A stretch of 64,000 nt of DNA from Planctomycetota bacterium (GCA_027619595.1 JAQCHP010000005.1:1-64000); one strand, 5' to 3'; numbered from the stretch's first letter, positions 1 to 10,160 are shown. Numbers and translations: made by a program. Notes: a model not told the origin generated them from the letters alone.

Positions 1-1
1 C

Positions 2-385
2 ATTCGATGGATAGAACTACCGTTAACTTTGGCCGTCCTTCCGCTCACACTGGCCATCGGTTTTTTTTGGGTTGCGACGTGGCCAACTCTGAACGGGATA
101 TTCGCCTTGCAGATCGGGCAACGGGTGCTGACGTACGGGCTTATGGGCCCCGCTCGAGAAATCCTGTTTACTGTGGCCACCCGCGAAGAGAAATACAAAT
201 CAAAGGGGTTAATTGATACGGCCATTTTTCGAGCCGGCGACACACTTTCTGCTTACCTCCATACAGCGATGAAGTCGAATCTCCCAGGGCAAAACCCCTC
301 CTGGTGGATGATTCCCATTTGCGTCATCTGGGGGATACTAGGATTGTGCATCGGGGGCGCCCAACGCCGCCGGACCGTACCGTAA
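2..385 (+). CDS. C-terminal part of an ATP:ADP antiporter / NTP-NDP exchange family membrane protein (5' partial)
   Basis: Last ~127 codons of a gene that starts upstream of the window; the frame is open from base 2 to the TAA at 383-385. Seen: a hydrophobic segment near the left edge (LTLAIGFFWVATW), a polar stretch containing YGLMGPAREILF and REEKYKSKGLIDT, and a final hydrophobic helix (WWMIPICVIWGILGL) followed by a basic tail. These motifs resemble bacterial members of the TLC/Npt nucleotide translocase family, which exchange nucleotides across the inner membrane in intracellular parasites and also occur, with unknown substrates, in free-living planctomycetes. Only a fraction of the protein is visible, so the substrate cannot be judged; a general MFS-like transporter is the alternative. 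Confidence 0.6.
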   Translation: MRWIELPLTLAVLPLTLAIGFFWVATWPTLNGIFALQIGQRVLTYGLMGPAREILFTVATREEKYKSKGLIDTAIFRAGDTLSAYLHTAMKSNLPGQNPSWWMIPICVIWGILGLCIGGAQRRRTVP

Positions 386-545
386 AGTACAATCGGCCGC
401 CAAATTCCACTCGTACCGATTTTGTGTATTTTACCGCCATGCACGTCAGTTCCATTTGGCGATCGATCTCTATACTTTTTCGCTCGGGCGAATAGGCTGG
501 AACAGAGAGAATTCGTAGCGCAACAATTGGGTGAAAAGGGACAAG

Positions 546-2717
546 ATGAAACAAGTTTTGCGTCAGGGATTTAAAGACATCGTCGTGGACGAAGTGCCGG
601 TGCCGCCGGTCTCGTCGCACCAAGTCCTTATTCAGACAGCCTATTCGTTGATCAGCGCGGGCACCGAAACAGCAAGCATTCATCAGGAGGGAGTACTTAA
701 GGAGGTCGCCAAGAATCCGTCGCACCTAAAGACAGTTTGGGACGCCATTAAGGAGCATGGCCCCTTTCGCACGGTCAATGACGTGCGCGCGAAATTCAGC
801 GAATATTCGGCTTTGGGTTATTGCGGAGCTGGTGTCGTCGTTGACTGTCACCCAACCGTGACCGACGTGAAAGTTGGGGATCGAGTCGCCTATGGCGGCG
901 AAGGGACGGGACACGCAGAAAATGTCGTGATTGGCCGCAAGTTAGTGGCTAGAATTCCTGAAAAAGTACCATTCGAACATGCATGTTTCGCTACCTTAGG
1001 TAGCATCGCGATGAATGCTTGTCGAATCGCCGAAATCGGAATTGGCGATACGGTCGTCGTGGTCGGCATGGGTTTGGTTGGGCAGCTTGTGGCGCAACTG
1101 GCCCGGATCCAAGGCGCCGTGGTCATCGCTGTGGATATGCGTGCTGAGCGAACCGCATTAGCCAAGCGTTTGGGCAGCGACTATGAAGTTCTGGCACCTG
1201 CGGCAGCCAATCGGATTGCAGAACTTACCAACGGTCGCGGAGCCGACCGAGTGATTATTGCAGCAGCCGCAAAATCGTCGGCACCCTGTGACCTCGCCCT
1301 AGAAGTATGTCGCGACCGCGGTCGCATTGTCGTCGTGGGAGCCGTGGAGATGAGCTTTCACTGGGAACGCATGTATCTCAAAGAAATTCAGCTTTTCATG
1401 TCGCGAGCCTACGGACCTGGTAGTTATGACGTCGGATATGAAAAGTACAACCAAGATTATCCCGTGTCGTACGTCCGTTGGACCGAAAATCGCAATATGG
1501 AAGAATTTCTGCGGCTCATTTCGATTGGTCGCGTCGACGTGCAGCCATTGATTACGCACGTATTTCCGCTGGATGAGGCACAGAAAGCCTACGACACGAT
1601 CATGGATGGTTCGTCGGGAAGCTTGGCTGCCGTATTTCAGTATCCGAGTTCTGTATCGCTCGCCCAAGACGCAACCGCAACACCTCCTTTACGCAAGATT
1701 GAGATCACCCCTTCCGCCGCTACGAGCCAAACGCTCGGAGCAGCTCTTGTCGGCGCTGGGAACCTCGCAAGGTGGGCGCACTTGCCAAACTTGAAGCGAA
1801 ACCGACACGTGAATGTGCGAGCAATCTGCTCCAGGGATGGCGTACGCGGCAAGAGCTACGGAAAACGATTCGGAGCTGCCTATTGCTCGACCGACTATGC
1901 CGAGGTACTCGGTGACCCCCAGATCGATCTGGTGGTGATTGTCAGTCGCAATCCCGAACACGCCAACCAATCTCTGCAAGCGTTGGAAGCCGGAAAGCAT
2001 GTATTCGTCGAAAAGCCAATGGCGCTGACCGAAACCGAATGTCGGTCACTGTGCCAAGCGGTCGAGACGAGCGGGAAGCAATTGACAGTCGGGTTCAATC
2101 GCCGTTTTGCCGCCTATTACATGGACCTCAAACAAAAATTGAGCGGGCGAAAGGGGCCTGCCGTGATCAATTGTCGAGTCAATTCTCCGGGGATTTCAGG
2201 GGCGTATTGGATGGCCGATCCAGCGATTGGCGGCGCCATCTTGGGAGAAGCATGCCACTTCGTGGATCTTATCTACTGGTTGTTAGAATCCGCATTTGTC
2301 CAGGTCTCGGCATACTGTCTGCCAACCAACAAGACGGAACCCGTTGGCGAAAACAATATGGTCGCGAGCTTTCGATTCGCAGATGACTCGATTGCAAATC
2401 TCACGTACACGACGATCGGCAGTAAGATGGGGGGGGGCGAACGTGTAGAGGTATTCGCACCGGGCGTAACGGCCATGACAAACGATTTTACACGACTGTC
2501 AACGTACACGCCACAGCGCAAGAATCGCTGGCGAGCATGGCCCGAAAAGGGGTACGGCCACCAAATGGATCTTTTCATTTCGAGCATTCGCGAAGGGACC
2601 GCTCCAGCCGTAACGGTCTACGACGGAGCTCGTGCGACGCTCGGTTGCCTACGCATGCTCGAGTCGGCTAAGACCAAACAACCATGCGATATTTCCCTTG
2701 ATGCACTTCTGAAGTAG
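546..2717 (+). CDS. Two-domain oxidoreductase: zinc-type MDR dehydrogenase fused to a Gfo/Idh/MocA dehydrogenase
   Basis: The N-terminal ~370 residues are a medium-chain dehydrogenase/reductase with a GroES-like part (ISAGTETASIHQEG) and a Rossmann motif (VVVVGMGLVGQLVAQLA). After a linker, residues ~390-720 form a Gfo/Idh/MocA domain with its own Rossmann start (ALVGAGNLARWAHLPNL) and the family's EKP signature (VFVEKPMALTE). Such fusions are usually found in exopolysaccharide or capsule gene clusters and probably act on nucleotide-sugar-linked or polyol substrates; the exact reaction is not known to me. I chose ATG 546 over GTG 531 because AAAAGGGA at 534-541 is correctly spaced for it. The next gene, a glycosyltransferase, starts 66 bases after the stop, so both are probably one surface-glycan operon. 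Confidence 0.85.
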   Translation: MKQVLRQGFKDIVVDEVPVPPVSSHQVLIQTAYSLISAGTETASIHQEGVLKEVAKNPSHLKTVWDAIKEHGPFRTVNDVRAKFSEYSALGYCGAGVVVDCHPTVTDVKVGDRVAYGGEGTGHAENVVIGRKLVARIPEKVPFEHACFATLGSIAMNACRIAEIGIGDTVVVVGMGLVGQLVAQLARIQGAVVIAVDMRAERTALAKRLGSDYEVLAPAAANRIAELTNGRGADRVIIAAAAKSSAPCDLALEVCRDRGRIVVVGAVEMSFHWERMYLKEIQLFMSRAYGPGSYDVGYEKYNQDYPVSYVRWTENRNMEEFLRLISIGRVDVQPLITHVFPLDEAQKAYDTIMDGSSGSLAAVFQYPSSVSLAQDATATPPLRKIEITPSAATSQTLGAALVGAGNLARWAHLPNLKRNRHVNVRAICSRDGVRGKSYGKRFGAAYCSTDYAEVLGDPQIDLVVIVSRNPEHANQSLQALEAGKHVFVEKPMALTETECRSLCQAVETSGKQLTVGFNRRFAAYYMDLKQKLSGRKGPAVINCRVNSPGISGAYWMADPAIGGAILGEACHFVDLIYWLLESAFVQVSAYCLPTNKTEPVGENNMVASFRFADDSIANLTYTTIGSKMGGGERVEVFAPGVTAMTNDFTRLSTYTPQRKNRWRAWPEKGYGHQMDLFISSIREGTAPAVTVYDGARATLGCLRMLESAKTKQPCDISLDALLK

Positions 2718-2783
2718 CAGCCCGACGTGCAACCATGGTTCGTGGTCGCTGCGGGAAAAACAACAACGGACAGGGAGAGACAG

Positions 2784-3830
2784 ATGCAGGTCCTGCAGAT
2801 GGGCGCTTACCCACCGCCCCACGGTGGCGTTCAAACCAACGTCGTGGCAATTCGAACGCATCTGCTCGACAGAGGAATCCCGTGCTCCGTAATCAACCTG
2901 ACTCGACACAGGGACTCCCAAGCTGAAAACTTGTACCACCCACGCAATGCGCTAGAGGTCATCAAGCTATTACTGAGCCTGAAGTTTGATATCGTCCATC
3001 TCCACCACGGAGGTGAGTTAACGCCACGATTACTCGCGATGTACCTATTTTGCAGTTTATTGCCAGGAAAAAAGACGGTCTTGACCTGTCATTCCGGCGG
3101 CTACGCAACCTCCACAGAGGAAAAACGCGCGCGCTGGTGGTCGCTGCCAGGTTTCATCTTTCGACGATTGAGCAGCATCATCGCTGTCAATCCCGAATTG
3201 TGTGACGTCTTTCGACGGTTTGGTGTGCCGGACGCGCGAATTCACCTCATCTTGCCGTTTGCGCTCAAGACTCCCGCAGCAGATCGCAAATTGCCGGCTC
3301 CCATCGACAACTTCTTCTTGCAGCACCATCCGAAATTACTGACCGTCGGCCTTCTTGAACCAGAGTATGATCTAACACTCCAAATTGATGCATTGGAGCG
3401 AATTCTGGACGACCACCCCAACGCCGGTTTGGCCATTATTGGATCGGGCAGCTTACAGCAGCAACTCACCGACCATATTCGAACCAAGAGCTATTCCGAT
3501 CGCGTTTTGTTGTGTGGGGACGTCGACCACGGCGACACACTTTGCGCAATTCGCGACTGCGATATTTTCCTCAGAACGACGCTCTATGACGGCGACGCGG
3601 TCTCTGTGCGTGAGGCGTTGCATCTTGGCAAACGGGTAATTGCGAGCGACAACGGAATGCGTCCTACCGGCGTGCGATTGGTGCCACGCCAGGATCTTGT
3701 TGCGCTGTGCGCCAGCATAAGCGAGTCACTGCAGGTCCCAATTCTAAAGACGGAACTCTCTCCCAGCGACGACGCCAACATGCAAGCTGTTCTTGAGCTC
3801 TACCGGCGATTGTTAAGCACATCGCGTTAA
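2784..3830 (+). CDS. Glycosyltransferase family 4 (GT-B fold)
   Basis: A ~348-residue protein with the GT-B plan: N-terminal acceptor domain opening with MGAYPPPHGGVQTNV, a glycine-rich loop typical of GT4 enzymes, and VHLHHGGE plus LTCHSGGYAT as the usual sheet-end motifs. The C-terminal donor domain has LLTVGLLEPEYDL, IIGSGSLQQQL and a late acidic motif, DAVSVREALHLGKRVIAS, matching the E-x7-E region that binds the sugar nucleotide. It likely transfers a sugar to a lipid-linked or surface glycan in the cytoplasm. The start at ATG 2784 is preceded by AGGGAGAG; the in-frame upstream ATG at 2727 has no such site. It follows the two-domain oxidoreductase directly. Donor and acceptor cannot be inferred. 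Confidence 0.82.
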   Translation: MQVLQMGAYPPPHGGVQTNVVAIRTHLLDRGIPCSVINLTRHRDSQAENLYHPRNALEVIKLLLSLKFDIVHLHHGGELTPRLLAMYLFCSLLPGKKTVLTCHSGGYATSTEEKRARWWSLPGFIFRRLSSIIAVNPELCDVFRRFGVPDARIHLILPFALKTPAADRKLPAPIDNFFLQHHPKLLTVGLLEPEYDLTLQIDALERILDDHPNAGLAIIGSGSLQQQLTDHIRTKSYSDRVLLCGDVDHGDTLCAIRDCDIFLRTTLYDGDAVSVREALHLGKRVIASDNGMRPTGVRLVPRQDLVALCASISESLQVPILKTELSPSDDANMQAVLELYRRLLSTSR

Positions 3831-4262
3831 GAGCATCGCGTTGACGCAGCAGACAGCCGCCTCCCAACACTCTACGTGGCTCGTCCATCTCCCCGCCCTC
3901 GTTGTTAGACCAGTACCAACATCCTATCGATAGAGTGCAAAATCTCCTCGATCTTCCGATATCTTCATCCGTGATTCACGAAATCGACACATCGTTGCGT
4001 AAGAATCGCAGTGCGAGTGGCGAATACACCTTCCTCTCCCACTGATTCGCGTCGTGACCGCCACACAAGGTGGGTGCATTTCGCCACTCGCTATTTATTT
4101 TCGACTTCACGCCTTCATGCAATTTTCTTTGTTTATTCACTGTCTGTTCATTGCATCTTTACATCCGATGGCAAAACTTTTGTTGCCTGGACCTTGAAGG
4201 GCCATTAAATCACCGACAACCGTCAGGCTGCATCTATTTCTTATTCCCAAATAGGAGGATCA
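3831..4262. other. Intergenic region with a long inverted repeat upstream of the DUF1559 gene
   Basis: No credible coding sequence; the short ORFs here lack ribosome sites and family features. It begins with a small direct repeat (GCATCGCGTT near 3822-3842) and contains the inverted repeat listed separately at 4013-4091. The A/T-rich stretch 4091-4160 is a plausible promoter or leader zone, but I could not assign -35/-10 boxes. AGGAGGA at 4254-4260 is the ribosome site of the following gene. Confidence 0.6.
4013..4091. repeat. 12-bp perfect inverted repeat, extendable to ~18 bp, in the DUF1559 upstream region
   Basis: GCGAGTGGCGAA at 4013-4024 is the exact reverse complement of TTCGCCACTCGC at 4080-4091. 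Beyond one small bulge, GGTG (4073-4076) and CACC (4027-4030) also pair. The loop is about 42 bases with no T-run after the right arm, so it is not a normal intrinsic terminator. It could be a leader-RNA stem or an operator pair. Confidence 0.6.
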
Positions 4263-5441
4263 ATGAGAAGGCGAAGGATCAGGTCAGCGTTTACCTTGGT
4301 TGAATTACTTGTTGTGATCGCCATTATTGGCGTATTGGTGGCTTTGCTGCTGCCAGCCGTTCAAGCCGCGCGAGAAGCGGCGCGACGTGCGGCCTGCATC
4401 AATAACCTCAAGCAACTCGCTTTGGCATCGTTGAACTTCGAATCAGGGCAGGGATACATGCCTCCTGGCGGTCCAACGTGTGTTGATCGACAGGATCAGC
4501 CCGAAAACACCAACGGGGGCGGCGGCGGTCGGAAAATGCCGTCGTGGTGGGTAAGTGGTACTCAGCGTGGAGGCACTTGCTACGGCCCGAATTGGGCTGT
4601 GCAATTGCTCGGCTTCTTGGAAAGTCAACCACTTGCCGATTTCGCGAACCGAGCGATGCAAGAATTTCCAGAAGAAGTCAAAGAGGCAAACCCACCTGAC
4701 AACTGGGACATGAAACGTCCGGAATGGGGTGCCATTGGTGGCAAAGCGCAAGACATTTGGCTCTGCCCAAGTTCCGGAACGGCAAGCGCTGGTTTTTACA
4801 ACGACGATGACGAAGGGACTTCAGGCATGGGTCTCGGCAGTCTCAGTAAAGCCAATTACGTAGCCTGTTTCGGCAGTAACACGATGGTAAATGCCATACC
4901 ACTCGACTCACAATTTCCGCCCAACATTCATCCCGAATACGCGGGGATTTTCGGCATGGTACGCATTAAGAAATATCCTGCTGCTGCTCGGCTAGGCCGC
5001 GGAACGCGATCTGCAGAAATCTCCGATGGACTATCAAAAACCGTAGCGTTTAGCGAAGTCATGACGTGGAATCAAAACAACGACCAAGGAACCACTGACG
5101 AGGGACTCACCGGCAACGACGACTGGCGTGGCGTATGGATGATTCCCAGCGTCGGTGCGAGTGCGTTCACCGGCCGCCACGCGCCCAACTCAACAAAGCC
5201 TGACAGCATTCCTGCTTGCGGCACCGGAATCGAAGAGTCACCCGATTTCGCCGCGATGCCGTGCACCGAAGAGCAGGATGGAGCTGGTCAAACGTGGGCA
5301 TCCGCTCGTAGCCGGCACGTCGGGGGCGTGAATGCTGCAATGGGCGATGGTTCCGTGCGATTTGTGGCCAATGAAGTCAAGGAATCTATCTGGCAAAGCG
5401 CTTGCACTCGTGCCGGCGATGAAGTCGGAGGAGATCTCTAG
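4263..5441 (+). CDS. DUF1559 domain-containing protein with prepilin-type N-terminus
   Basis: 392 residues. The N-terminus is a class III signal / prepilin methylation segment: basic start, then [20 protein letters not shown], then the very common planctomycete continuation [11 protein letters not shown] and CINNLKQ. The rest is the extracellular DUF1559 domain, ending with the family's H-x9-DG motif ([12 protein letters not shown]) just before the C-terminus. DUF1559 proteins form large paralogous families in planctomycetes and are thought to be pseudopilin-like surface proteins; the precise role is unknown. A strong AGGAGGA sits three bases before ATG 4263. The large dockerin protein follows on the same strand after ~110 bases and may be co-expressed. 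Confidence 0.93.
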   Translation: MRRRRIRSAFTLVELLVVIAIIGVLVALLLPAVQAAREAARRAACINNLKQLALASLNFESGQGYMPPGGPTCVDRQDQPENTNGGGGGRKMPSWWVSGTQRGGTCYGPNWAVQLLGFLESQPLADFANRAMQEFPEEVKEANPPDNWDMKRPEWGAIGGKAQDIWLCPSSGTASAGFYNDDDEGTSGMGLGSLSKANYVACFGSNTMVNAIPLDSQFPPNIHPEYAGIFGMVRIKKYPAAARLGRGTRSAEISDGLSKTVAFSEVMTWNQNNDQGTTDEGLTGNDDWRGVWMIPSVGASAFTGRHAPNSTKPDSIPACGTGIEESPDFAAMPCTEEQDGAGQTWASARSRHVGGVNAAMGDGSVRFVANEVKESIWQSACTRAGDEVGGDL

Positions 5442-5550
5442 GAGTGAATTATTCAGATGTGCGGCACAATTCGCGATTTCGAATACACAAAATTCGCTAG
5501 CAGAGCCGCTGTACTTTGTCCGCCATTTACTTTACATGAGGATAACTTCC

Positions 5551-8500
5551 GTGCGAATCACCAATCTTTTTTCCCAGTATAAACAACCGCGGCAAATCAG
5601 TCGCAAGCGACATACCCAGAGAACCTTCGCCCAATCGATCGAATCCCTTGAGTCGCGTGTCGTCATGGCCGTCGCGACGTTTCAGGATGGACTCGGAGCG
5701 TACGCGGGCACGCAGGATACCATTCTGTTTTCCACGAACCCCGACGTCAACTTCGGCAGTGAAACCGGTATCAGTGTCGATCAGCAAGATGTGAACGGCG
5801 TCCGACAGGGCCTTTTGCGATTCGATGGAATTATTGGCGCAGGGGTCACCCAGATACCGGTCGGTTCTCAGATCAATTCGGCCACACTCACAGTTTCGGT
5901 CTTCAACGATTCGAATACTGCCATGCAAATGAGCATGTACCGAATGCGCAGCAATTGGAGCGCAGCAACGGCGACTTGGAACAGTTTTGGCTCGATTGGG
6001 GGTATACAAGCGTCACAAGGCGAAGTCGAAGGACTTCCTCCCGACGCCATTTTGTTCGATTCGTCGGTGGGAACGAAAACCTTCGACGTAACAACATCGC
6101 TCAAACATTGGGCGGCCGGCGAAACCAACTTGGGCTGGCTTTTTGAATCCGCTTCGACCAATGGGTGGGACTTTAACTCCTCCGAAGCCGATCCATCCAA
6201 CCGCCCCCGGCTGACCGTCGACTTCACGCCACCCCCAGCCGGTGCGACTGGGAGCGCCGAGTTCATTAACTTAATCCCAATGCATAGTGAAGGAGATGCA
6301 GGAACGACAACAGCGAATTTGACTGTCGCTCGGGCAGGAGGCACTAGCGGGACACTCAACGTTCCCTACACAATCACGGCTGGTACGGCGACTGCCAGTG
6401 ACTTCGTTGCCGCCGGGCCACTCAATTTGACTTTTCTGCCAGGCGAAACGCTAAAGACAATTCCCGTCACGATCAACGGCGACACATCCCTCGAAGGGCT
6501 AGAAACTATCAACGTCACAATGTCTGGAGCCATCGTTGCCGGTCGCAATGTGGCCACTCTGACCATCGCAGATGACGACGCGCTGATCAACGAAGTGCTC
6601 GCCAATGTTACCGACAGTGCGGGTGAGTCAAACCGCGATTTTGTCGAACTGCTCGGCACTCCCGGCGCTAGCCTTGACGGATATTTCTTTGTCGTCTTCG
6701 AGAGTGAAGAAGAAGAGAATGGCGGTACAGGGAGCGGGATCGCGGACTTAGTGGTGCCGCTAACCGGTCAAACCTTCGGCAGCAACGGACTGCTCGTTAT
6801 CACGGGCACGTCCTGGGCTTACCAATCGCAAAAAGATCCGGCTACGAACCAACTTCAACTGCCCGCCTTTGACGTGGCGGGCGGAATCCTGGAAGATTCG
6901 TCGCAGACTTACGCGCTAGTTCGCAGTCCAATCAGCCCAATCGTGCAGGGTACGGACTACGATACCCAGGGTGCCTATGAGAATAACCAAATCGGTGCGC
7001 AACTTTCGATCGGTACTGGCGTCGGCATACTTGACCAACTTCCTGCCGGTGCCCAAATCGTCGACAGTGTCGGAGTGGTCGAAGGTGGCGGCAATGACCG
7101 TGACCGCATCGCAACTGTCGTGGGTCACCCTGGCGTACACGTGCATCAGCCAATCGGCCGCCCAGGTGATAATGCCGCATCCGACGGAGTGAGCCGACGC
7201 GTGGGCGCCCGCGACCCGAATAGTATCGGAGTTTGGTTCAATGGCGACGTTTTTGATGGTGCAGCCGTCCCCTTGGCCTATGCCAACGGAACTCCTCAGA
7301 TTAGCGTGGTTGCGCCGGCCGGATCTGTGGTAACTCCGGGTGCGGCTAACACCTTGCGGAATGTCTTTTTTGACGTCAAAGCCGAAAACGTTGATGAAAG
7401 CGCCGGAACCGTGACCCTGACTGTAAGTCGATCGGATGCGACGACTTCCATGAGCGTGCAATACGCTACTTCGAATAGCACGGCAGTCGCCGGGGCCGAT
7501 TACACGGCCAAATCCGGGAACATCAACTTTCTCGTGGGCGAGACATCAAAAGATATAGTGATCGATATTTTGGGCGACTCGGTGGCCGAAGGTTTTGAGT
7601 CGTTCCGCGTAACTCTAAGCAATCCAACCACACCGTTCTTGATTACGTCCGGCGTTACCGTTGTCACGATTGTCGACGGAGATGTACTGGTTCGGTCGTT
7701 CCAAGACGACGTCGACGGCTATCAAGGTACAAAGGATACCTATCTTGATAGTTCGTTGCCTGATCTTGAATTCGGCTTCGCTTCCAGTGTCATCGCTGAT
7801 GAAGAACGAGGTGAGGTAGACCTTCAAAATGGGGATGCTCGACCGGTACAGGGACTGATCCGATTCGACGACATGTTTGGTACCGGTATTAGCCAAGTAC
7901 CAAACGGATCGAAAATCTTCAGTGCATTTCTCACGGTGAACGTCGTGAGCCCGAGTCCGCTGTCAAAGGTTCGTTTCTTTGCCATGCAACAGGGATGGGA
8001 CGAGGGCACCTCGACTTGGAGTTCCCCGCAGGGCTCGACTGGGGCTAGTGTCATCAATGGTGTTACTCCTGACGGCGTCGAGGCTTCCGCCGAAATCGAC
8101 GCGATCGTCATCGACCCCTCGGTAGCCGGATTGGTCGATATTCCACTGAACGCCGAGACAATTCAAGCGTGGGCGAATGGCAGCCTCCCGAACTTTGGTT
8201 GGGCGATTATTTCTGATTCCGCCGACGGTTGGTCATTCTCAAGCTCCGATGACTTCCTCAGCATAATTCCGCAACCTCCTAAGCTGACCATTCTCTATAC
8301 TGCGCCAACGGGCCAAGGAACTCTCGGGTTTTCCGATAGCAGTTTTACGGTCAATGAAAACGGGCAAGCGAGAGTTGCGGTACAGCGCGTGGGTGGACTA
8401 ACGGGTGCTGCTTCCGTCAACTATACCATTACGCCCATCACTGGTTCTGCGGCGGACATCACGGGATCGCTGAGCGGCACGCTGAATTTCGGCGATCCTT

Positions 8501-10059
8501 CAGTTACTTCGCGGGAAATTGTAATACCCATTGTCAATGACACGCTACTCGAACGTAACGAGTCGTTCACGTTGACGTTGTCTAATCCGAGCGGCGCAAC
8601 AATCGATGCCGGGCGCGCTACGACGATGTTGACGATTCGCGATAATGACTTTGTTCCTACAAGCGGCGGCATGCTATTAAGTGAAGTATGGATTAATTCT
8701 CCAGGCTTGGATGACAAACACGAATTTCTCGAACTCACCGGAACACCCGGAGCGGGCCTGGGGTCGTTGTATGTAGCGATCTTCGGCGGCGATATCGGTG
8801 AAGGAGAAGGATCTACGGACTTGGTAGTGGATCTAGGGACGTTCTTGAATGGGGCAAACGGTCATACCGTTGTGACCGCCCTGAATGACTTCGGTTTCCA
8901 GGTACCCGCTGGAGCAACAAGGGTGCCCCGCCTCGAACTCGACACTGAAATCGTCTCCAACGATACGGCGACCTACGCCTTGCTGTATAGCCCCAACGCA
9001 ACTCTCTTGACTGGGGCGTACGACTACGACTGGGACAACGATGGTTCGTTGGAACTGCCGACAGGTGTCGTGATCGTAGACTCCGTCGCTGTCAAGGACA
9101 ACGGCTTGACGGATCAAACTTATGGACCTGCAGCCAACGTCATCAACTCGGCGTTAAACCCGAACCTGTACGTCGCCGATGCGGTCAGCCGATTGCGAGG
9201 AAATACGTCAAGAAATAGTGCAGCAGCTTGGATGCACGGTGACCTGACTGCAGCCGGCGATGATGGATTGGTCTATTCACCGACCAATTCGATTGGCCTC
9301 CCATCACCCGGGACGGCCATGACGCCAGGTGAAGTGAATACCGGAACGCCGGCAATCAGTCCACTCGTCTCGCTTACCAGCGTCACTCCGGCCGCACACG
9401 TAGGTGCTGTGACGTTGAACTTCAGTGGCCCGGTTAGTCAAGTTACCATCGGCGATGGAAGCGCTGGTCCCACGGGGGCTGGTATCACGATCAGTAACCC
9501 GGACGGAACTCCAAACGGTCAGGTCAACTCCCTGCCGACGATTAGTGGCTTCGGAACTAACACGTTAACACTGACGTTTACCGGATCTGGAGTGGTGGGC
9601 GGACAATTGCCGGCGGGTCAATATCGGCTCAACTTTGTGGGCAACAGCATCATTGCAAACGGCCGCGCCGTCGATACCGCTAACAACGGCACCGTTACGG
9701 GCAGCAGTCACAGCGTGACGTTCACCACAACGCCGATCGTTACCACACCGGGCGACCTGAACGGTGACGGTGGCGTCGATGGCGCGGATGTCTCCGTCGT
9801 TTATTCGAGCTGGGGCGGTTCGGGGGTAGCTGACATCAATGGCGATGGATTCGTGGATGGCGCCGACCTGGCAGTTGTGTTTTCCAATTGGACCGGTGAC
9901 AGTTTAGCCACAAACAATGCGAAGCCTGCCGCGAAGCAAAACATATCGCTGAAAGGCAACGCTAGCTCCGTCGACGCGGTCATGTCGCAGGGGAATGAGT
10001 GGGCACCAACCACAGGTCGGCGCGGAGTGCGACCACGATCGCGACGGCTGACAGCTTAG
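5551..10059 (+). CDS. Giant modular secreted protein: DNRLRE, Calx-beta, lamin-tail-like and dockerin type I domains
   Basis: About 1,502 residues. After a basic N-terminus comes SLESRVVMA, a version of the planctomycete 'LE-R-LLA' motif seen in giant exported proteins. Approximate order: DNRLRE-like domain 41-225; Calx-beta 230-340; lamin-tail-like domain 345-580 (FVELLGTPGASLDG); Calx-beta 593-710; second DNRLRE 710-920; third Calx-beta 923-1033; second lamin-tail-like domain 1040-1260 (FLELTGTPGAGLGS); an Ig/Big-like domain 1270-1390; dockerin type I 1400-1450 with two calcium loops (DLNGDGGVDGADVS and DINGDGFVDGADLA). The order reflects an internal duplication. Probably a calcium-binding surface or matrix protein. 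I prefer GTG 5551 because GAGGA at 5538-5542 lies eight bases upstream; ATG 5536 is the alternative. Confidence 0.85.
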   Translation: MRITNLFSQYKQPRQISRKRHTQRTFAQSIESLESRVVMAVATFQDGLGAYAGTQDTILFSTNPDVNFGSETGISVDQQDVNGVRQGLLRFDGIIGAGVTQIPVGSQINSATLTVSVFNDSNTAMQMSMYRMRSNWSAATATWNSFGSIGGIQASQGEVEGLPPDAILFDSSVGTKTFDVTTSLKHWAAGETNLGWLFESASTNGWDFNSSEADPSNRPRLTVDFTPPPAGATGSAEFINLIPMHSEGDAGTTTANLTVARAGGTSGTLNVPYTITAGTATASDFVAAGPLNLTFLPGETLKTIPVTINGDTSLEGLETINVTMSGAIVAGRNVATLTIADDDALINEVLANVTDSAGESNRDFVELLGTPGASLDGYFFVVFESEEEENGGTGSGIADLVVPLTGQTFGSNGLLVITGTSWAYQSQKDPATNQLQLPAFDVAGGILEDSSQTYALVRSPISPIVQGTDYDTQGAYENNQIGAQLSIGTGVGILDQLPAGAQIVDSVGVVEGGGNDRDRIATVVGHPGVHVHQPIGRPGDNAASDGVSRRVGARDPNSIGVWFNGDVFDGAAVPLAYANGTPQISVVAPAGSVVTPGAANTLRNVFFDVKAENVDESAGTVTLTVSRSDATTSMSVQYATSNSTAVAGADYTAKSGNINFLVGETSKDIVIDILGDSVAEGFESFRVTLSNPTTPFLITSGVTVVTIVDGDVLVRSFQDDVDGYQGTKDTYLDSSLPDLEFGFASSVIADEERGEVDLQNGDARPVQGLIRFDDMFGTGISQVPNGSKIFSAFLTVNVVSPSPLSKVRFFAMQQGWDEGTSTWSSPQGSTGASVINGVTPDGVEASAEIDAIVIDPSVAGLVDIPLNAETIQAWANGSLPNFGWAIISDSADGWSFSSSDDFLSIIPQPPKLTILYTAPTGQGTLGFSDSSFTVNENGQARVAVQRVGGLTGAASVNYTITPITGSAADITGSLSGTLNFGDPSVTSREIVIPIVNDTLLERNESFTLTLSNPSGATIDAGRATTMLTIRDNDFVPTSGGMLLSEVWINSPGLDDKHEFLELTGTPGAGLGSLYVAIFGGDIGEGEGSTDLVVDLGTFLNGANGHTVVTALNDFGFQVPAGATRVPRLELDTEIVSNDTATYALLYSPNATLLTGAYDYDWDNDGSLELPTGVVIVDSVAVKDNGLTDQTYGPAANVINSALNPNLYVADAVSRLRGNTSRNSAAAWMHGDLTAAGDDGLVYSPTNSIGLPSPGTAMTPGEVNTGTPAISPLVSLTSVTPAAHVGAVTLNFSGPVSQVTIGDGSAGPTGAGITISNPDGTPNGQVNSLPTISGFGTNTLTLTFTGSGVVGGQLPAGQYRLNFVGNSIIANGRAVDTANNGTVTGSSHSVTFTTTPIVTTPGDLNGDGGVDGADVSVVYSSWGGSGVADINGDGFVDGADLAVVFSNWTGDSLATNNAKPAAKQNISLKGNASSVDAVMSQGNEWAPTTGRRGVRPRSRRLTA

Positions 10060-10123
10060 TGGCAAATGACGCGAAAGGTTGCCCGTGGACCTTAAAATTC
10101 TGTGACTTATTTGATCGATTTGC

Positions 10124-10160
10124 AGCCCGGCGACGTGCCAATTGTCGCCGGGCTTTTTTT
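10124..10160 (+). terminator. Rho-independent terminator after the giant surface protein
   Basis: A perfect 10-bp GC-rich stem, GCCCGGCGAC (10125-10134) with GTCGCCGGGC (10144-10153), loop of nine bases, followed by seven T. It lies 65 bases after the stop at 10059. The rest of 10060-10353 shows no gene and presumably carries the promoter of the regulator that follows. Confidence 0.92.

Noticed and set aside
5332-5535. Upstream extension of the giant surface protein overlapping the DUF1559 gene
   Set aside because: The extension overlaps the previous gene's 3' end in another phase and would bury the N-terminal export motif; starts at 5536 or 5551 fit better.
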